DNA of 20,979 bases, taken from contig BNZC01000024.1 of assembly GCA_026000755.1 (NCBI GenBank), positions 1 through 20,979 on the forward strand, read 5' to 3'. Position 1 is the first letter of the stretch. Each line of letters starts with the position of its first letter. Source of the stretch: Clostridia bacterium (lineage in GTDB: Bacteria > Bacillota > Clostridia > Lachnospirales > Lachnospiraceae). Under the pieces are notes generated by a model. The model was not told where the DNA came from, made no database searches, and saw only the letters and a list, made by a program, of their open reading frames with translations. Position numbers and translations under genes: made by a program. Below are positions 7,041 to 13,556 of the stretch, in pieces.

Positions 7041-7069
7041 ATTATATCACAATAATACACTTAAAACAA
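7041..7069 (-). promoter_or_regulatory. Leftward promoter of the repressor (PL-like)
   Basis: On the minus strand TTGTTT (7069-7064) is followed after 17 bases by TATAAT (7046-7041), with TG one base before the -10 (TGATATAAT). The start of transcription would fall about 20 bases before the repressor ATG. The -35 lies inside the first operator, which predicts autoregulation. Confidence 0.65.
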
Positions 7070-7168
7070 GTGTACAACATATACAAATTATACACTTGTT
7101 TTTTGTGCATATTTCCGAATTAAAAAAACTTTATGAAAACCCATTGACATACACTCATATCAAGTGTA
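7056..7168. promoter_or_regulatory. Three repressor operators, TACACTT-N5-AAGTGTA
   Basis: Three 19-bp inverted repeats share one pattern. O1 at 7056-7074 is a perfect palindrome arm pair. O2 at 7091-7109 has a degenerate right arm (TTGTGCA). O3 at 7150-7168 has one mismatch (TACACTC). O1 overlaps the leftward -35, and O3 begins just after the rightward -35 and reaches into its -10. This is the geometry of a CI/Cro-type switch, read directly from sequence; binding by the adjacent XRE protein is inferred. Confidence 0.85.
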
Positions 7169-7172
7169 TAAT
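7144..7172 (+). promoter_or_regulatory. Rightward promoter of the early operon (PR-like)
   Basis: Consensus TTGACA at 7144-7149, a 17-base spacer, and consensus TATAAT at 7167-7172. Operator O3 fills the spacer and covers the first bases of the -10, so repressor binding would exclude polymerase. About 95 bases of leader follow before the first gene; GGTTAG at 7182 and CTAACC at 7244 could pair within it. Confidence 0.85.
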
Positions 7173-7277
7173 GGTATTAGAGGTTAGGGAGTGGACGGCA
7201 TTCCCCAGTAGGTCAAAGGACACGAACAGACTATTCCGACTTTCTAACCAACAAATAAACCTTATGGAGGTAGCAAC

Positions 7278-7547
7278 ATGAAGAACATGGAAGAAAGAAT
7301 CAGGGAGTATCGAGAAATGAAAAGACTTGCAGAGGAATCGCAAGCCTTAGCTGATGCAATAGCAGACGAACTAAAGGCCGCTATGAACGAGGCAGGGGAA
7401 AGTAAGCTAATCGTTGGCGAATACAAGCTAAGCTACACAGATTGTACCAGAAAGGACATTGACAAGAAAGCCCTAGCAATGGAACACAGCGACATTTACG
7501 CCGCATACCTGAAAGAAACGACCTACAAGCGTTTCTCTGTTGCATAA
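7278..7547 (+). CDS. Small phage early protein resembling the partner of YqaJ-type recombinases (89 aa)
   Basis: The ATG follows GGAGGT with six bases spacing. Residues 1-45 form a charged coiled-coil helix (ERIREYREMKRLAEESQALA). Residues 50-89 form a short beta/alpha module (LIVGEYKLSYTDCTRKDIDK, then YAAYLKETTYKRFSV). This combination, a coiled coil followed by ...DxKAL...P/SDxYxxYxxxTxxRRFxV, is familiar from small early phage proteins encoded directly upstream of YqaJ-type viral recombinases. The recombinase itself is absent, so this gene may be left over from a deleted recombination module. It is the first gene from the rightward promoter. The family recognition is from memory. Confidence 0.6.
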   Translation: MKNMEERIREYREMKRLAEESQALADAIADELKAAMNEAGESKLIVGEYKLSYTDCTRKDIDKKALAMEHSDIYAAYLKETTYKRFSVA

Positions 7548-7557
7548 CAAAAGCCCC

Positions 7558-7637
7558 TTACATCTGCCCCGCAAGAGTTGATGTAAAGAGCCAGTCACCC
7601 ACCGAGGCGGGATAAATACATTATACGCTATCCCGCC
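7558..7637 (+). other. Two consecutive hairpins in the leader of the next gene
   Basis: TTACATC (7558-7564) pairs with GATGTAA (7580-7586) around a 15-base loop. GGCGGGATA (7606-7614) then pairs with TATCCCGCC (7629-7637) around a 14-base loop. Neither is followed by a T-run, so they are not ordinary terminators. They fill most of the 117-base gap between two genes of one operon and may stabilise mRNA, gate translation, or be a protein or packaging site. Confidence 0.5.
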
Positions 7638-7664
7638 CCGATAATCAAGAGAGGAGCAAATAAT

Positions 7665-7967
7665 ATGTTTAACCGCAGCACACTGCGCGAGATTGCCGCC
7701 AATGAGATTTCACGATTGCTTGACGATACAGGGGGGCGTCCCCTCAATGAATGGCTTATGCGTGACAGCCACGAGGAAACCGAGAAAGCCCAATCCGCAT
7801 ATCTTAACTGGTTTCATAGATTCAAAGACTTAACAGAAGCTAATACCGCCTATGATGTTGTATGGGACCTTGTTCATACAAGCGAACAATTAGCTATGGA
7901 GAACGGTATTAGGTTGGGTATGCGCCTTGCGTTCGAGATTGGAGGATTGACCGATGACATTAACTGA
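7665..7967 (+). CDS. Unknown phage early protein (100 aa)
   Basis: GAGAGGAGC precedes the ATG. The protein is all-helical and acidic: LREIAANEISRLLDD, then a linker, then EKAQSAYLNWFHRFKDLTEA and YDVVWDLVHTSEQLAMENGI, ending in RLGMRLAFEIGGLTDD. Its final helix (G-x-R-L-G-M-R-L) recalls the small DUF6809-like proteins of gut Firmicutes phages, but I cannot confirm this. The next gene starts 14 bases before its stop. Confidence 0.6.
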   Translation: MFNRSTLREIAANEISRLLDDTGGRPLNEWLMRDSHEETEKAQSAYLNWFHRFKDLTEANTAYDVVWDLVHTSEQLAMENGIRLGMRLAFEIGGLTDDIN

Positions 7968-8229
7968 AACCACAGAGCCTTTATACGTCCCTTACACGGC
8001 AGCGGGACAAAGTGCATTTGACGTAATCCTCGAAATCGCGACTAAAATGTGCAACAGGGCGAAAGCCGAAACTGCCGACTTCGTGGCGGCGAACTTCCCG
8101 AAAAGTAAGACGGTGGAGGAACACCACGACAACGGGAAATACAGCCGGATAATAAAAACGCCGAAAGGAACACGGCGCACTATAACCATAACTTACGATT
8201 ACCGCACAAAGGCAATCGAAACTTATTAA
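7954..8229 (+). CDS. Unknown phage early protein (91 aa)
   Basis: It overlaps the previous gene by 14 bases, with GGAGG in the upstream coding sequence as its ribosome binding site. Residues 15-50 are helical (AFDVILEIATKMCNRAKAET). Residues 55-91 are basic and beta-prone (KYSRIIKTPKGTRRTITITY). The basic beta half suggests nucleic-acid or protein binding. There is no recognised family, catalytic motif or membrane segment. Confidence 0.55.
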   Translation: MTLTETTEPLYVPYTAAGQSAFDVILEIATKMCNRAKAETADFVAANFPKSKTVEEHHDNGKYSRIIKTPKGTRRTITITYDYRTKAIETY

Positions 8230-8247
8230 CCGAAAGGAGCAACCAAA

Positions 8248-8439
8248 ATGAACACAATAAATTCAGCTCGCAGAGAAATGGACGAACTCCACGCAAGCAT
8301 TGAGGGAGTTATCGAATTACTCTCTGTCGCAGCTTCTCTGACCAATGACAACGGTGACTTACATACTATCGCATTTGCGGCGCGGGACTTGCTCGGCAGC
8401 GACAAGATACTCGGAAAAATCAAGACTATTCTCGGTTAA
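8248..8439 (+). CDS. Unknown helical phage protein (63 aa)
   Basis: GAAAGGAGCAACC precedes the ATG. The product is two or three amphipathic helices (INSARREMDELHASIEGVIE, then TIAFAARDLLGS and ILGKIKTILG) with no Cys, no membrane segment and no recognised domain. Its position between other early genes and the RinA-like regulator suggests a regulatory or accessory role. Confidence 0.5.
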   Translation: MNTINSARREMDELHASIEGVIELLSVAASLTNDNGDLHTIAFAARDLLGSDKILGKIKTILG

Positions 8440-8455
8440 GCCGATATGCGAAAAT

Positions 8456-8485
8456 GCTGGGCGGGCAACATCATTCCCGCTCGGC
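8456..8485 (+). other. Hairpin upstream of the RinA-like gene
   Basis: GCTGGGCGGG (8456-8465) can pair with CCCGCTCGGC (8476-8485) around a 10-base loop, 8 of 10 positions matched by standard pairing. It sits in the 68-base gap just before the GAGGGGGAT ribosome binding site. Like the hairpins at 7558-7637 it lacks a T-run, so it is more likely a translational or stability element than a terminator. Confidence 0.4.
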
Positions 8486-8507
8486 ACAAGCTATTTGAGG
8501 GGGATAT

Positions 8508-8999
8508 ATGGCTATTAAAGAAGTTATTGAGCGCACAGTTGAACGCACTATATTGGCGCTTCGTGAACGCGACAGAGTAAGCAGTAACCCGCTCAAGTCC
8601 ACACAAAATAGGCTTTATGCTTTCCCGGTATTGCAGGAAAGAGGAAGATTGTTAAGAGCGCACATCGAGGAAATTATGACGTGTAACGAGTACAGCCTAA
8701 GGCGTTCCAGACCATGGCTAAAGCAAATGCCTCATGATGAAATCCGCACCGCACTCATAAAAGACATAGATGCAGACCTTGCAAATGACGAATTGGAACT
8801 TAAAATGATTGACGAGGCAGTTCGACACATAACGGCAGGCGAAAAGCACGGCGATATTATCAATCTGTACTATTTCGAGGGAAAGAGCGATGAGGAAATA
8901 GCGAAGTTGAACGGTTGTCACTCTGCAACGATACGAAAAAAGCGAAACGCATTGGTGCAAGCATTGGCAGTCTTTTTGTACGGCGTAGCGGCGAACTGA
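8508..8999 (+). CDS. RinA/ArpU-like phage transcriptional regulator (163 aa)
   Basis: The ATG follows GAGGGGGAT. The long helical N-terminal half holds a basic stretch (YSLRRSRPW). The C-terminal 45 residues form a sigma-70 region 4-like HTH: INLYYFEGKSDEEIAKLNGC, then HSATIRKKRNALVQALAVFL. RinA/ArpU-family proteins are late-gene activators in Firmicutes phages, usually placed just before the small terminase gene. Here a strong terminator follows immediately and no late genes are present, so its target may lie elsewhere, for example the promoter region of the tape measure/VRR-NUC block or a helper phage. Confidence 0.75.
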   Translation: MAIKEVIERTVERTILALRERDRVSSNPLKSTQNRLYAFPVLQERGRLLRAHIEEIMTCNEYSLRRSRPWLKQMPHDEIRTALIKDIDADLANDELELKMIDEAVRHITAGEKHGDIINLYYFEGKSDEEIAKLNGCHSATIRKKRNALVQALAVFLYGVAAN

Positions 9000-9015
9000 T
9001 AAATTTGCAATATGA

Positions 9016-9059
9016 GAATCCCACAAGCACAGTTTCAATGTGCTTGTGGGATTCTTTTT
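9016..9059 (+). terminator. Rho-independent terminator of the early operon
   Basis: A perfect 16-bp stem (GAATCCCACAAGCACA with its complement at 9039-9054) encloses a 7-base loop and is followed by TTTTT. It lies 16 bases after the stop of the RinA-like gene. It is the strongest terminator in the window. Confidence 0.95.
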
Positions 9060-9361
9060 GTATTACTTTTGACCGACAGGGATAAAATGCTCTCCGCTGG
9101 AGCGAACACCACGCTGTGGTGTATAAGTGCGCCATATTGAAGTTCTCAGATATTGCCCAAAAAATTCAATAAGGGTTTCCTTTTTCGGTGTTGTGGCGTT
9201 ATGGTGTCACTCATACAAGTCGCAAGAACGTGTCATAATATGACGTGTCGCTGCACCGTTTTTCACTCTGTTTTCATACGACTTGCGTCAAATATGCGTC
9301 AAATCATCAAATACGCACTCTCAAACCATTGTATTTACTTGTATTGTCGAGATTTTGCGTG
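9060..9361. other. Gene-free junction with direct and inverted repeats, possible attachment region
   Basis: I see no credible gene here. There is a 7-bp hairpin (ACACCAC-GCT-GTGGTGT, 9106-9122) and a 13-base palindrome (GTCATAATATGAC, 9232-9244). CAAGTCG near 9216 is inverted as CGACTTG near 9279, and TGCGTCAAAT recurs at 9284-9293 and 9295-9304, 11 bases apart. Clusters of short direct repeats of this kind resemble the arm-type sites of tyrosine integrases. The stretch separates phage sequence from relaxase sequence, so it is a candidate element boundary, but no core site can be defined from one side alone. Confidence 0.35.
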
Positions 9362-9892
9362 TTCAACTTAAAGCAAGCTGCAAAAACTTTGCTATTCTTG
9401 CAAGAAAACGGCGTAGACAGCTATGAAGATTTAGTCAGAAAATCCGATGTAGCTTCTGAGGAATTTTACGGACTGACGAGAAAAATCAAGAATGCAGAAA
9501 CACGACTGAAAGACATCTCCGAACTGCAAAAACAAATCGGCTCTTATACCAAGACTCGCTCCATTTATACACAGTACAAAGTTTCCAAATGGAATCGAAA
9601 CTTTTACGACGAACATACAACGGAAATCATCCAACACCGCACGGCGAAAAAGTATTTCGATACACAGGGTTTCAAAGGGAAACTACCATCGATAGCATCA
9701 CTGAAACAAGAGTACGCTGCTCTCGCCGCTGAAAAGAAATCGCTCTATGGCGGCTACCGCAAGTTAAAGGATGCTTCACAGGAATTGACCTTAGCCCGTG
9801 GGAATGCGGAGAGGATTTTAGGCATTGAGTCGAACGCTCAAAATCGCGACTTTTTACAGGAGCAATCCAAGCGCAATACGCCTGAACGATAG
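9362..9892 (+). pseudogene. C-terminal remnant of a MobP-type relaxase
   Basis: The recognisable sequence starts near FNLKQAAKTLLFLQENGVDS at 9362 and runs to the stop at 9892, about 176 residues. It matches the helical C-terminal tail of relaxases from clostridial conjugative elements: a repeated coiled coil (RKIKNAETRLKDISELQKQI), the YTKTRSIYTQYKVSKWNRNF segment, RTAKKYFDTQG, and LKQEYAALAAEKKSLYGGYR. The N-terminal catalytic domain (Tyr and the three-His motif) is absent. The frame can be read back to 9245, but those residues do not look like relaxase. The gene was probably cut by the phage-like region's insertion or by deletion. Confidence 0.75.
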
Positions 9893-10046
9893 ACCGCTTG
9901 CGGTCGCAGCAGATGTGCCGACAGGCACAGCTTAACGCCCCACGAAAGTGGGGCGAATGGGTTTGGGCGATAAGCCCAACAAGCGTATAAATGCCATGAA
10001 ATGGCCATTTATATATTGCTTGCAAAGTTAATTCCGAAGTCGGAAT
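9893..10046 (+). other. Chain of six hairpins after the relaxase remnant
   Basis: Consecutive stems are ACCGC-TT-GCGGT (9893-9904), TGTGCC-GACA-GGCACA (9914-9929), CGCCCCAC-GAAA-GTGGGGCG (9936-9955, a GNRA tetraloop), TTGGGC-GATAA-GCCCAA (9963-9979), TATAAATG...CATTTATA (near 9986-10013, with an interrupted inner stem) and ATTCCGA-AG-TCGGAAT (10031-10046). The density and the GNRA loop suggest a structured RNA or a single-stranded DNA structure used in conjugation. Its position right after the relaxase stop fits a mobilisation-related role. No named RNA family is claimed. Confidence 0.5.
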
Positions 10047-10235
10047 AAAAAATGTCACATCCACGGGTTAGCCGAGAAAGCGTGTATTTACGAGGTATTA
10101 GCGAAAGAAATCGAGGATAATAAATTGAGCAAAAAGCCATCGCAAGGAGCATGAAAATCTTTGTAGCGGCAAAACCGTGGATAATACGAAATGTTTCGCC
10201 TATTCTACAGGCTTCCAATCAGACTGATTCTCAAG
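10047..10235. other. Gene-poor stretch, nothing convincing
   Basis: About 190 bases between the hairpin chain and the end of a leftward gene. Very short frames exist (one from 10051 encoding MSHPRVSRESVYLRGISERN plus two residues, and one from 10151 starting MKIFVAAKPW), but they have poor ribosome binding sites, and the second runs antisense into the neighbouring gene. It is probably leftover conjugative-element sequence. Confidence 0.4.
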
Positions 10236-10868
10236 TCATAGCTTCGACTTGTAACTCATTGTACTTCGCTCATTTGCTTGCCGCATTGCCTCGCAAAGTT
10301 CACGCAAATTTTCCTCCTCGCCCTGCTCTATCAAGTTTGCAAACTTATTTTTTTCAATTCCAAGCGTAAGCTCATAATACACAGGCTTCCTGCCAAGAAA
10401 ATGGTACGGAAAAAGCAAAATCCTATCACACTCATCCGATGCAAGCATAGTAACGATGTCCTCTGGCTTTATGCCGTCCGCTCTCGCATATGCTTTCAGA
10501 TTAGAAAGATAAATTGCATTTCGATAGTGTTCGGCACATACAAAAGGCTCATCGGTAAAAAGCATCGCCATATCCCTTATGGCTTGGTTTGTATCCCGCT
10601 TGCCCAAAAGTGATTTGAGCAGTCTTGCATTTTCAGAATCCGGACTCTGCTCGGAAAATCCGTACTCGCACGCATCAATAACGATAACGCCAATCTTTAC
10701 GAATTTCACAAACAATTTATGGCTCTTATCCGTAAAAATGTTAATCCTGCTTGCCCAATGCGAGGAACAGATTATTTGTTCTAGCTTTTCAACAGCACTA
10801 TTTAATTCACCTTCAAAGTCAAATGTGATTTGTATTTTCGTTTTTGCCATTACTTGTGAATGCTCCAT
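10236..10868 (-). CDS. Unknown protein encoded downstream of the Y-family polymerase (210 aa)
   Basis: I chose the ATG at 10868 because GGAGGT lies five bases before it. The gene follows the polymerase gene after only 36 bases, so they form an operon. The protein is soluble, with an N-terminal acidic beta/alpha region (KIQITFDFEGELNSAVEKLE), a central segment (AEHYRNAIYLSNLKAYARAD, then GIKPEDIVTMLAS), and a helical C terminus (NLIEQGEEENLRELCEAMRQ). I do not recognise the family. Position suggests an accessory factor for error-prone synthesis, or an unrelated cargo gene. It has no Walker motif, so it is not an obvious ImuA/SulA-type RecA-like partner. Confidence 0.7.
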   Translation of the reverse strand: MEHSQVMAKTKIQITFDFEGELNSAVEKLEQIICSSHWASRINIFTDKSHKLFVKFVKIGVIVIDACEYGFSEQSPDSENARLLKSLLGKRDTNQAIRDMAMLFTDEPFVCAEHYRNAIYLSNLKAYARADGIKPEDIVTMLASDECDRILLFPYHFLGRKPVYYELTLGIEKNKFANLIEQGEEENLRELCEAMRQANERSTMSYKSKL

Positions 10869-10904
10869 ACGAACCTCCATTGGCACGGAAACATTTTTTC
10901 CGTA

Positions 10905-12098
10905 TCATTCTATCCCCAACTCCTTGTTTCCGGCACCACGCCTGATGCTCTTTTCTCCGAATTTGCTATGAATCCGATCAACCGCTTGTTCCAGTCGTTC
11001 TTGCTTTTCCCGTTTCGCAGTATCCGTCGTTTCAAATAGCGAAAGCTGCTGTATCACTTGGTCGGCGGGAATGAGATTGCTTGCCGTTATCGTCAGCATA
11101 CGGATTGGCTTTCCGATTTTCCAAGTTAATTCTATGACTTCAATAGCAGATTTTGCGATTTCGGTTGCAAGGAAAGTAGGCGAAACGCCTTTTTGCCGCT
11201 GGATGGATTGTAAGCTTGTGTCTTTTATCGTCACTTGGACGGTGGTGCATTTTACATTATGCCGCCGCAATCGTGCCGCCACACTATCTGCAAGTGCATT
11301 TGTGCCTATGCGGATTTCCGCAAGAGTTTCCAGATTGCGCTTAAAGGTCATGCCGTTGCCGACTGATTTTGCGGCTTCTCCATCACCAATTTTTGCAACC
11401 GTATCATCACCAAGCCCATTCGCGTTGCGGTATAGGACTTCACCGAGTTTGCCAAAATGACCGGTAAGATAATCACATTCCACTGCCGCTAACTGTTCGA
11501 TAGTACGAACACCAATTTCCGCAAGCTTTTCAGCTGTTTTTTTACCCACGCCGAACAAGTCACCCACAGGCAAGGGAAATACAATTTCTTTATAATTTGC
11601 TTTTGTGATAAGCGTTGTTGCATCCGGCTTTTTATAGTCTGAGCCAAGTTTGGCGAATATCTTATTCCACGAAACGCCCACAGAGATTGTGATTCCGATT
11701 TCTTGTGCGATGCGCCGCCGCAGTTCGGCTGCGTATTTCTCTTCTTCGCCTGCAAAGATAGACATATCCAGGAAACTTTCATCAATGCCAAAGCGTTCCA
11801 CACAGTCGGTGTATTCAGCATAAACTGTATTCACCCGCTCGCAAAACTCGCCGTAAATCTTGTGTCTCGGTGGGCAAAGAACAAGGCTTGGACATTTCTT
11901 CCGTGCCTGTCCTACCGTTTCAGCAGTTTTGACCTTATATTTTTTCGCTAATTCATTCTTCGCCAAGATGATTCCGTGTCGTGCATTTGGGTCGCCTGCA
12001 ATTGCCATTGGAACGGATCTATACTGTGGATGAAAGGTTTCCTCCACACTTGCGTAAAACGAGTTGCAATCACAATGAAAGATTGTTTTGTCAGCCAT
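10905..12098 (-). CDS. Y-family DNA polymerase (DinB/UmuC-like)
   Basis: The 397-residue protein performs translesion synthesis. The palm begins with FHCDCNSFYASVEE (catalytic Asp10, with Phe14/Tyr15 in the steric-gate area). The second metal site is FGIDESFLDMS (Asp106, Glu107). ISVGVSWNKIFAKLGSDYKK is the conserved palm/fingers segment, and VGDLFGVGKKTAEKLAEIGV is the helix-hairpin-helix thumb. A C-terminal little-finger domain ends with the beta-clamp motif QQLSLF (350-355). All key residues are present, so it should be active. The start lies after GGGAGAGTGAGCT. Mobile elements of Firmicutes often carry such polymerases, but I found no clear LexA box. The symbol dinB/umuC cannot be settled from sequence alone. 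Confidence 0.95.
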   Translation of the reverse strand: MADKTIFHCDCNSFYASVEETFHPQYRSVPMAIAGDPNARHGIILAKNELAKKYKVKTAETVGQARKKCPSLVLCPPRHKIYGEFCERVNTVYAEYTDCVERFGIDESFLDMSIFAGEEEKYAAELRRRIAQEIGITISVGVSWNKIFAKLGSDYKKPDATTLITKANYKEIVFPLPVGDLFGVGKKTAEKLAEIGVRTIEQLAAVECDYLTGHFGKLGEVLYRNANGLGDDTVAKIGDGEAAKSVGNGMTFKRNLETLAEIRIGTNALADSVAARLRRHNVKCTTVQVTIKDTSLQSIQRQKGVSPTFLATEIAKSAIEVIELTWKIGKPIRMLTITASNLIPADQVIQQLSLFETTDTAKREKQERLEQAVDRIHSKFGEKSIRRGAGNKELGIE

Positions 12099-12180
12099 AG
12101 CTCACTCTCCCATTCATTTTATAGGACAATCCATACAATGCCTCCGCAGCATTTTGATATGCTTTGGAAGTATCTATCAA
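12091..12180 (-). CDS. Tiny ORF overlapping the polymerase start (29 aa), or gene remnant
   Basis: The frame, starting at a TTG (12180) with a weak upstream AAGG, reads LIDTSKAYQNAAEALYGLSY and ends in KMNGRVSYG. Its TGA overlaps the polymerase start by eight bases (ATGGCTGA), the arrangement expected for translational coupling. The sequence looks protein-like, with good codon choice. It may be a leader peptide or the C-terminal end of a deleted upstream gene, for instance the repressor that often precedes such polymerases. I cannot tell which. Confidence 0.35.
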   Translation of the reverse strand: MIDTSKAYQNAAEALYGLSYKMNGRVSYG

Positions 12181-12201
12181 AATGATTCGACCTTGCCAAG
12201 C

Positions 12202-12696
12202 CTATGCCTCCACAAATTGGTACTTTGCACTGTAATAGTCAAACATCTTCACTATTTCCTGCGCTGCAAAGATAATCGTTGCCGTATTGTCATTCGGGTG
12301 AACACCGAAGCGTTCGCTATCGTAAATTTCTTTGTCTATCAGAAACGTCACATCTGTATCAGGCTTGCCAATGATGTTCAGAAATGACACCGAACCCGAA
12401 CGGATGTTCAGCTTTTCAAATAGTGCATCTTCCTCACCGAAACTCAGTCGGGATTCGCCGAGCAGCCCTCTGATTTTCACCAAGTCGGCTCGTTTTGCCA
12501 AGGGGAGTGAAAGCAGGTAATAGCGACTCTTATCGGCATTGCGCAAGAACAGGTTTTTGAATATTACTGCACCGATATTGACCCTGTGTTTCTCGTTGTC
12601 TACCTGCGAGAACATGGGCGGGTGTTCCACAATGCTGTATTGGATGCCAAGTGTATCAAACAGTTCATATACTTCGGCTTTGCGGTCATCGTTCAT
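12202..12696 (-). CDS. PrdX/ProX-type aminoacyl-tRNA deacylase (YbaK-like)
   Basis: The ATG at 12696 follows AAGGAG. The 164-residue protein matches the stand-alone prolyl-tRNA synthetase-associated editing domain: VYELFDTLGIQYSIVEHPPM at the N terminus, then GAVIFKNLFLRNADKSRYYL (invariant Lys in KNLFLR), LGESRLSFGEEDALFEKLNI, GSVSFLNI, VTFLIDKEI, and FGVHPNDNTATIIF. The family hydrolyses mischarged tRNA, typically Ala-tRNA(Pro), in the cytoplasm. It reads in the same direction as the polymerase, but a 103-base gap separates them, so co-transcription is uncertain. It is a host-type housekeeping gene, which suggests that chromosomal sequence resumes here. Confidence 0.9.
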   Translation of the reverse strand: MNDDRKAEVYELFDTLGIQYSIVEHPPMFSQVDNEKHRVNIGAVIFKNLFLRNADKSRYYLLSLPLAKRADLVKIRGLLGESRLSFGEEDALFEKLNIRSGSVSFLNIIGKPDTDVTFLIDKEIYDSERFGVHPNDNTATIIFAAQEIVKMFDYYSAKYQFVEA

Positions 12697-12775
12697 TTCA
12701 TTTACTCCTTGCGATGAGATATGTACGCTCCTACTTAAATTTTTCCGTTTACCAATAACCAAGCTACCCTTTAGG

Positions 12776-12970
12776 CTAAATGCCAAGTGAAATCCCTGCC
12801 AATCTGAATGCTTCGTTGATTGCAGCAACAATTTGTTCAAAGTCAATCTCTGCAACATAGGAATACTCGTTGCTGTACTTTCTCTACTGTGTCTGGATGT
12901 CTGGGCTGTTCACGATTGCATGAACAATCTCCTCGTTTCGCTCCAACAATTGAAGTTTTAAGATTATGGG
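12776..12970 (-). pseudogene. Dead C-terminal fragment of an unknown protein, with an in-frame TAG
   Basis: One frame reads ILKLQLLERNEEIVHAIVNS, PDIQTQ, TAG, then RKYSNEYSYVAEIDFEQIVA, AINEAFRLAGISLGI and a final TAG at 12776-12778. Both halves look like ordinary protein and share one frame, so this is probably the end of a gene decayed by an amber mutation. It overlaps the final part of the truncated transposase frame, whose own sequence stops looking like IS110 near 12960. The fusion point therefore lies there. The parent family is not recognised. Confidence 0.45.
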
Positions 12971-13556
12971 CGATCACTGTATCTTGTTTCATTTGATAAA
13001 GCTTTTCCTCATCTATCTTTTCTCCTGACAGAATGACTTCAAGGATAGTTCGGGCGCTCTTCCCATTGATTTCTGCAATGGATCCGGAAAGCTTAATGTT
13101 AGCACCTTCCAGCATTTTTTGCAATCGGTTCAGTTCTCGTGTCTTGTCTGCTACAAGGCTTTTCCGGTATCCTACAAGTTCACGTAGCTCACGCTGCGCC
13201 TTATCCGGAATATAGCTTGCCTGTAAGAGTCCGTGCTGAAGGAGGTCAGCGATCCATTCCGCATCTTTGACGTCTGTTTTTCTTCCGGGAACCGCTCTCA
13301 TGTGTCTTGCATTAACGACCATGGCACAAAGTCCGCAAGATTCTAGAATGTTATACAAAGGCTTCCAGTAGGATGCAGTGCTTTCCATGGCAACCATCTG
13401 GCAGTCACCCGTTTGTAACCAGTCTGCAAGTTCCAAAAGCGCCTTTGTAGTCGCGCCAAACTCACGTATTTCCTGCTCCTTGCCATGTACAAAGCAGGCA
13501 ACCATAAGTTTTTTGTGTACATCAATACCACAACAATTGTCGTAAACTTTCTTCAT
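12843..13556 (-). pseudogene. Truncated IS110-family transposase
   Basis: The start at 13556 follows AAGGAGAG. The N-terminal DEDD (RuvC-like) domain is clear: YDNCCGIDVHKKLMVACFV (first Asp), MVAMESTASYWKPLYNILES (Glu), and GRKTDVKDAEWIADLLQHGL (Asp pair). A coiled-coil region follows (LVADKTRELNRLQKMLEGAN). The frame ends at 237 residues, of which the last 35 or so look foreign. IS110 transposases are about 300-450 residues and need the C-terminal Tnp20 domain with its catalytic Ser, which is missing. The gene should be inactive. It was truncated by a deletion or rearrangement that joined it to the fragment at 12776-12970. Confidence 0.85.

Noticed and set aside
7606..7637. Terminator within the early operon
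   Set aside because: The stem is good but the loop is long and no T-run follows; the next gene has its own ribosome binding site and continues the operon.
9085..9130. tRNA or tRNA fragment at the phage/relaxase junction
   Set aside because: Two small hairpins are present, but no cloverleaf, T-loop consensus or acceptor pairing can be built.
10151..10369. Possible rightward gene starting MKIFVAAKPW
   Set aside because: Its second half is antisense to a well-supported leftward gene, and the GGAG before its ATG is too close to act as a ribosome binding site.
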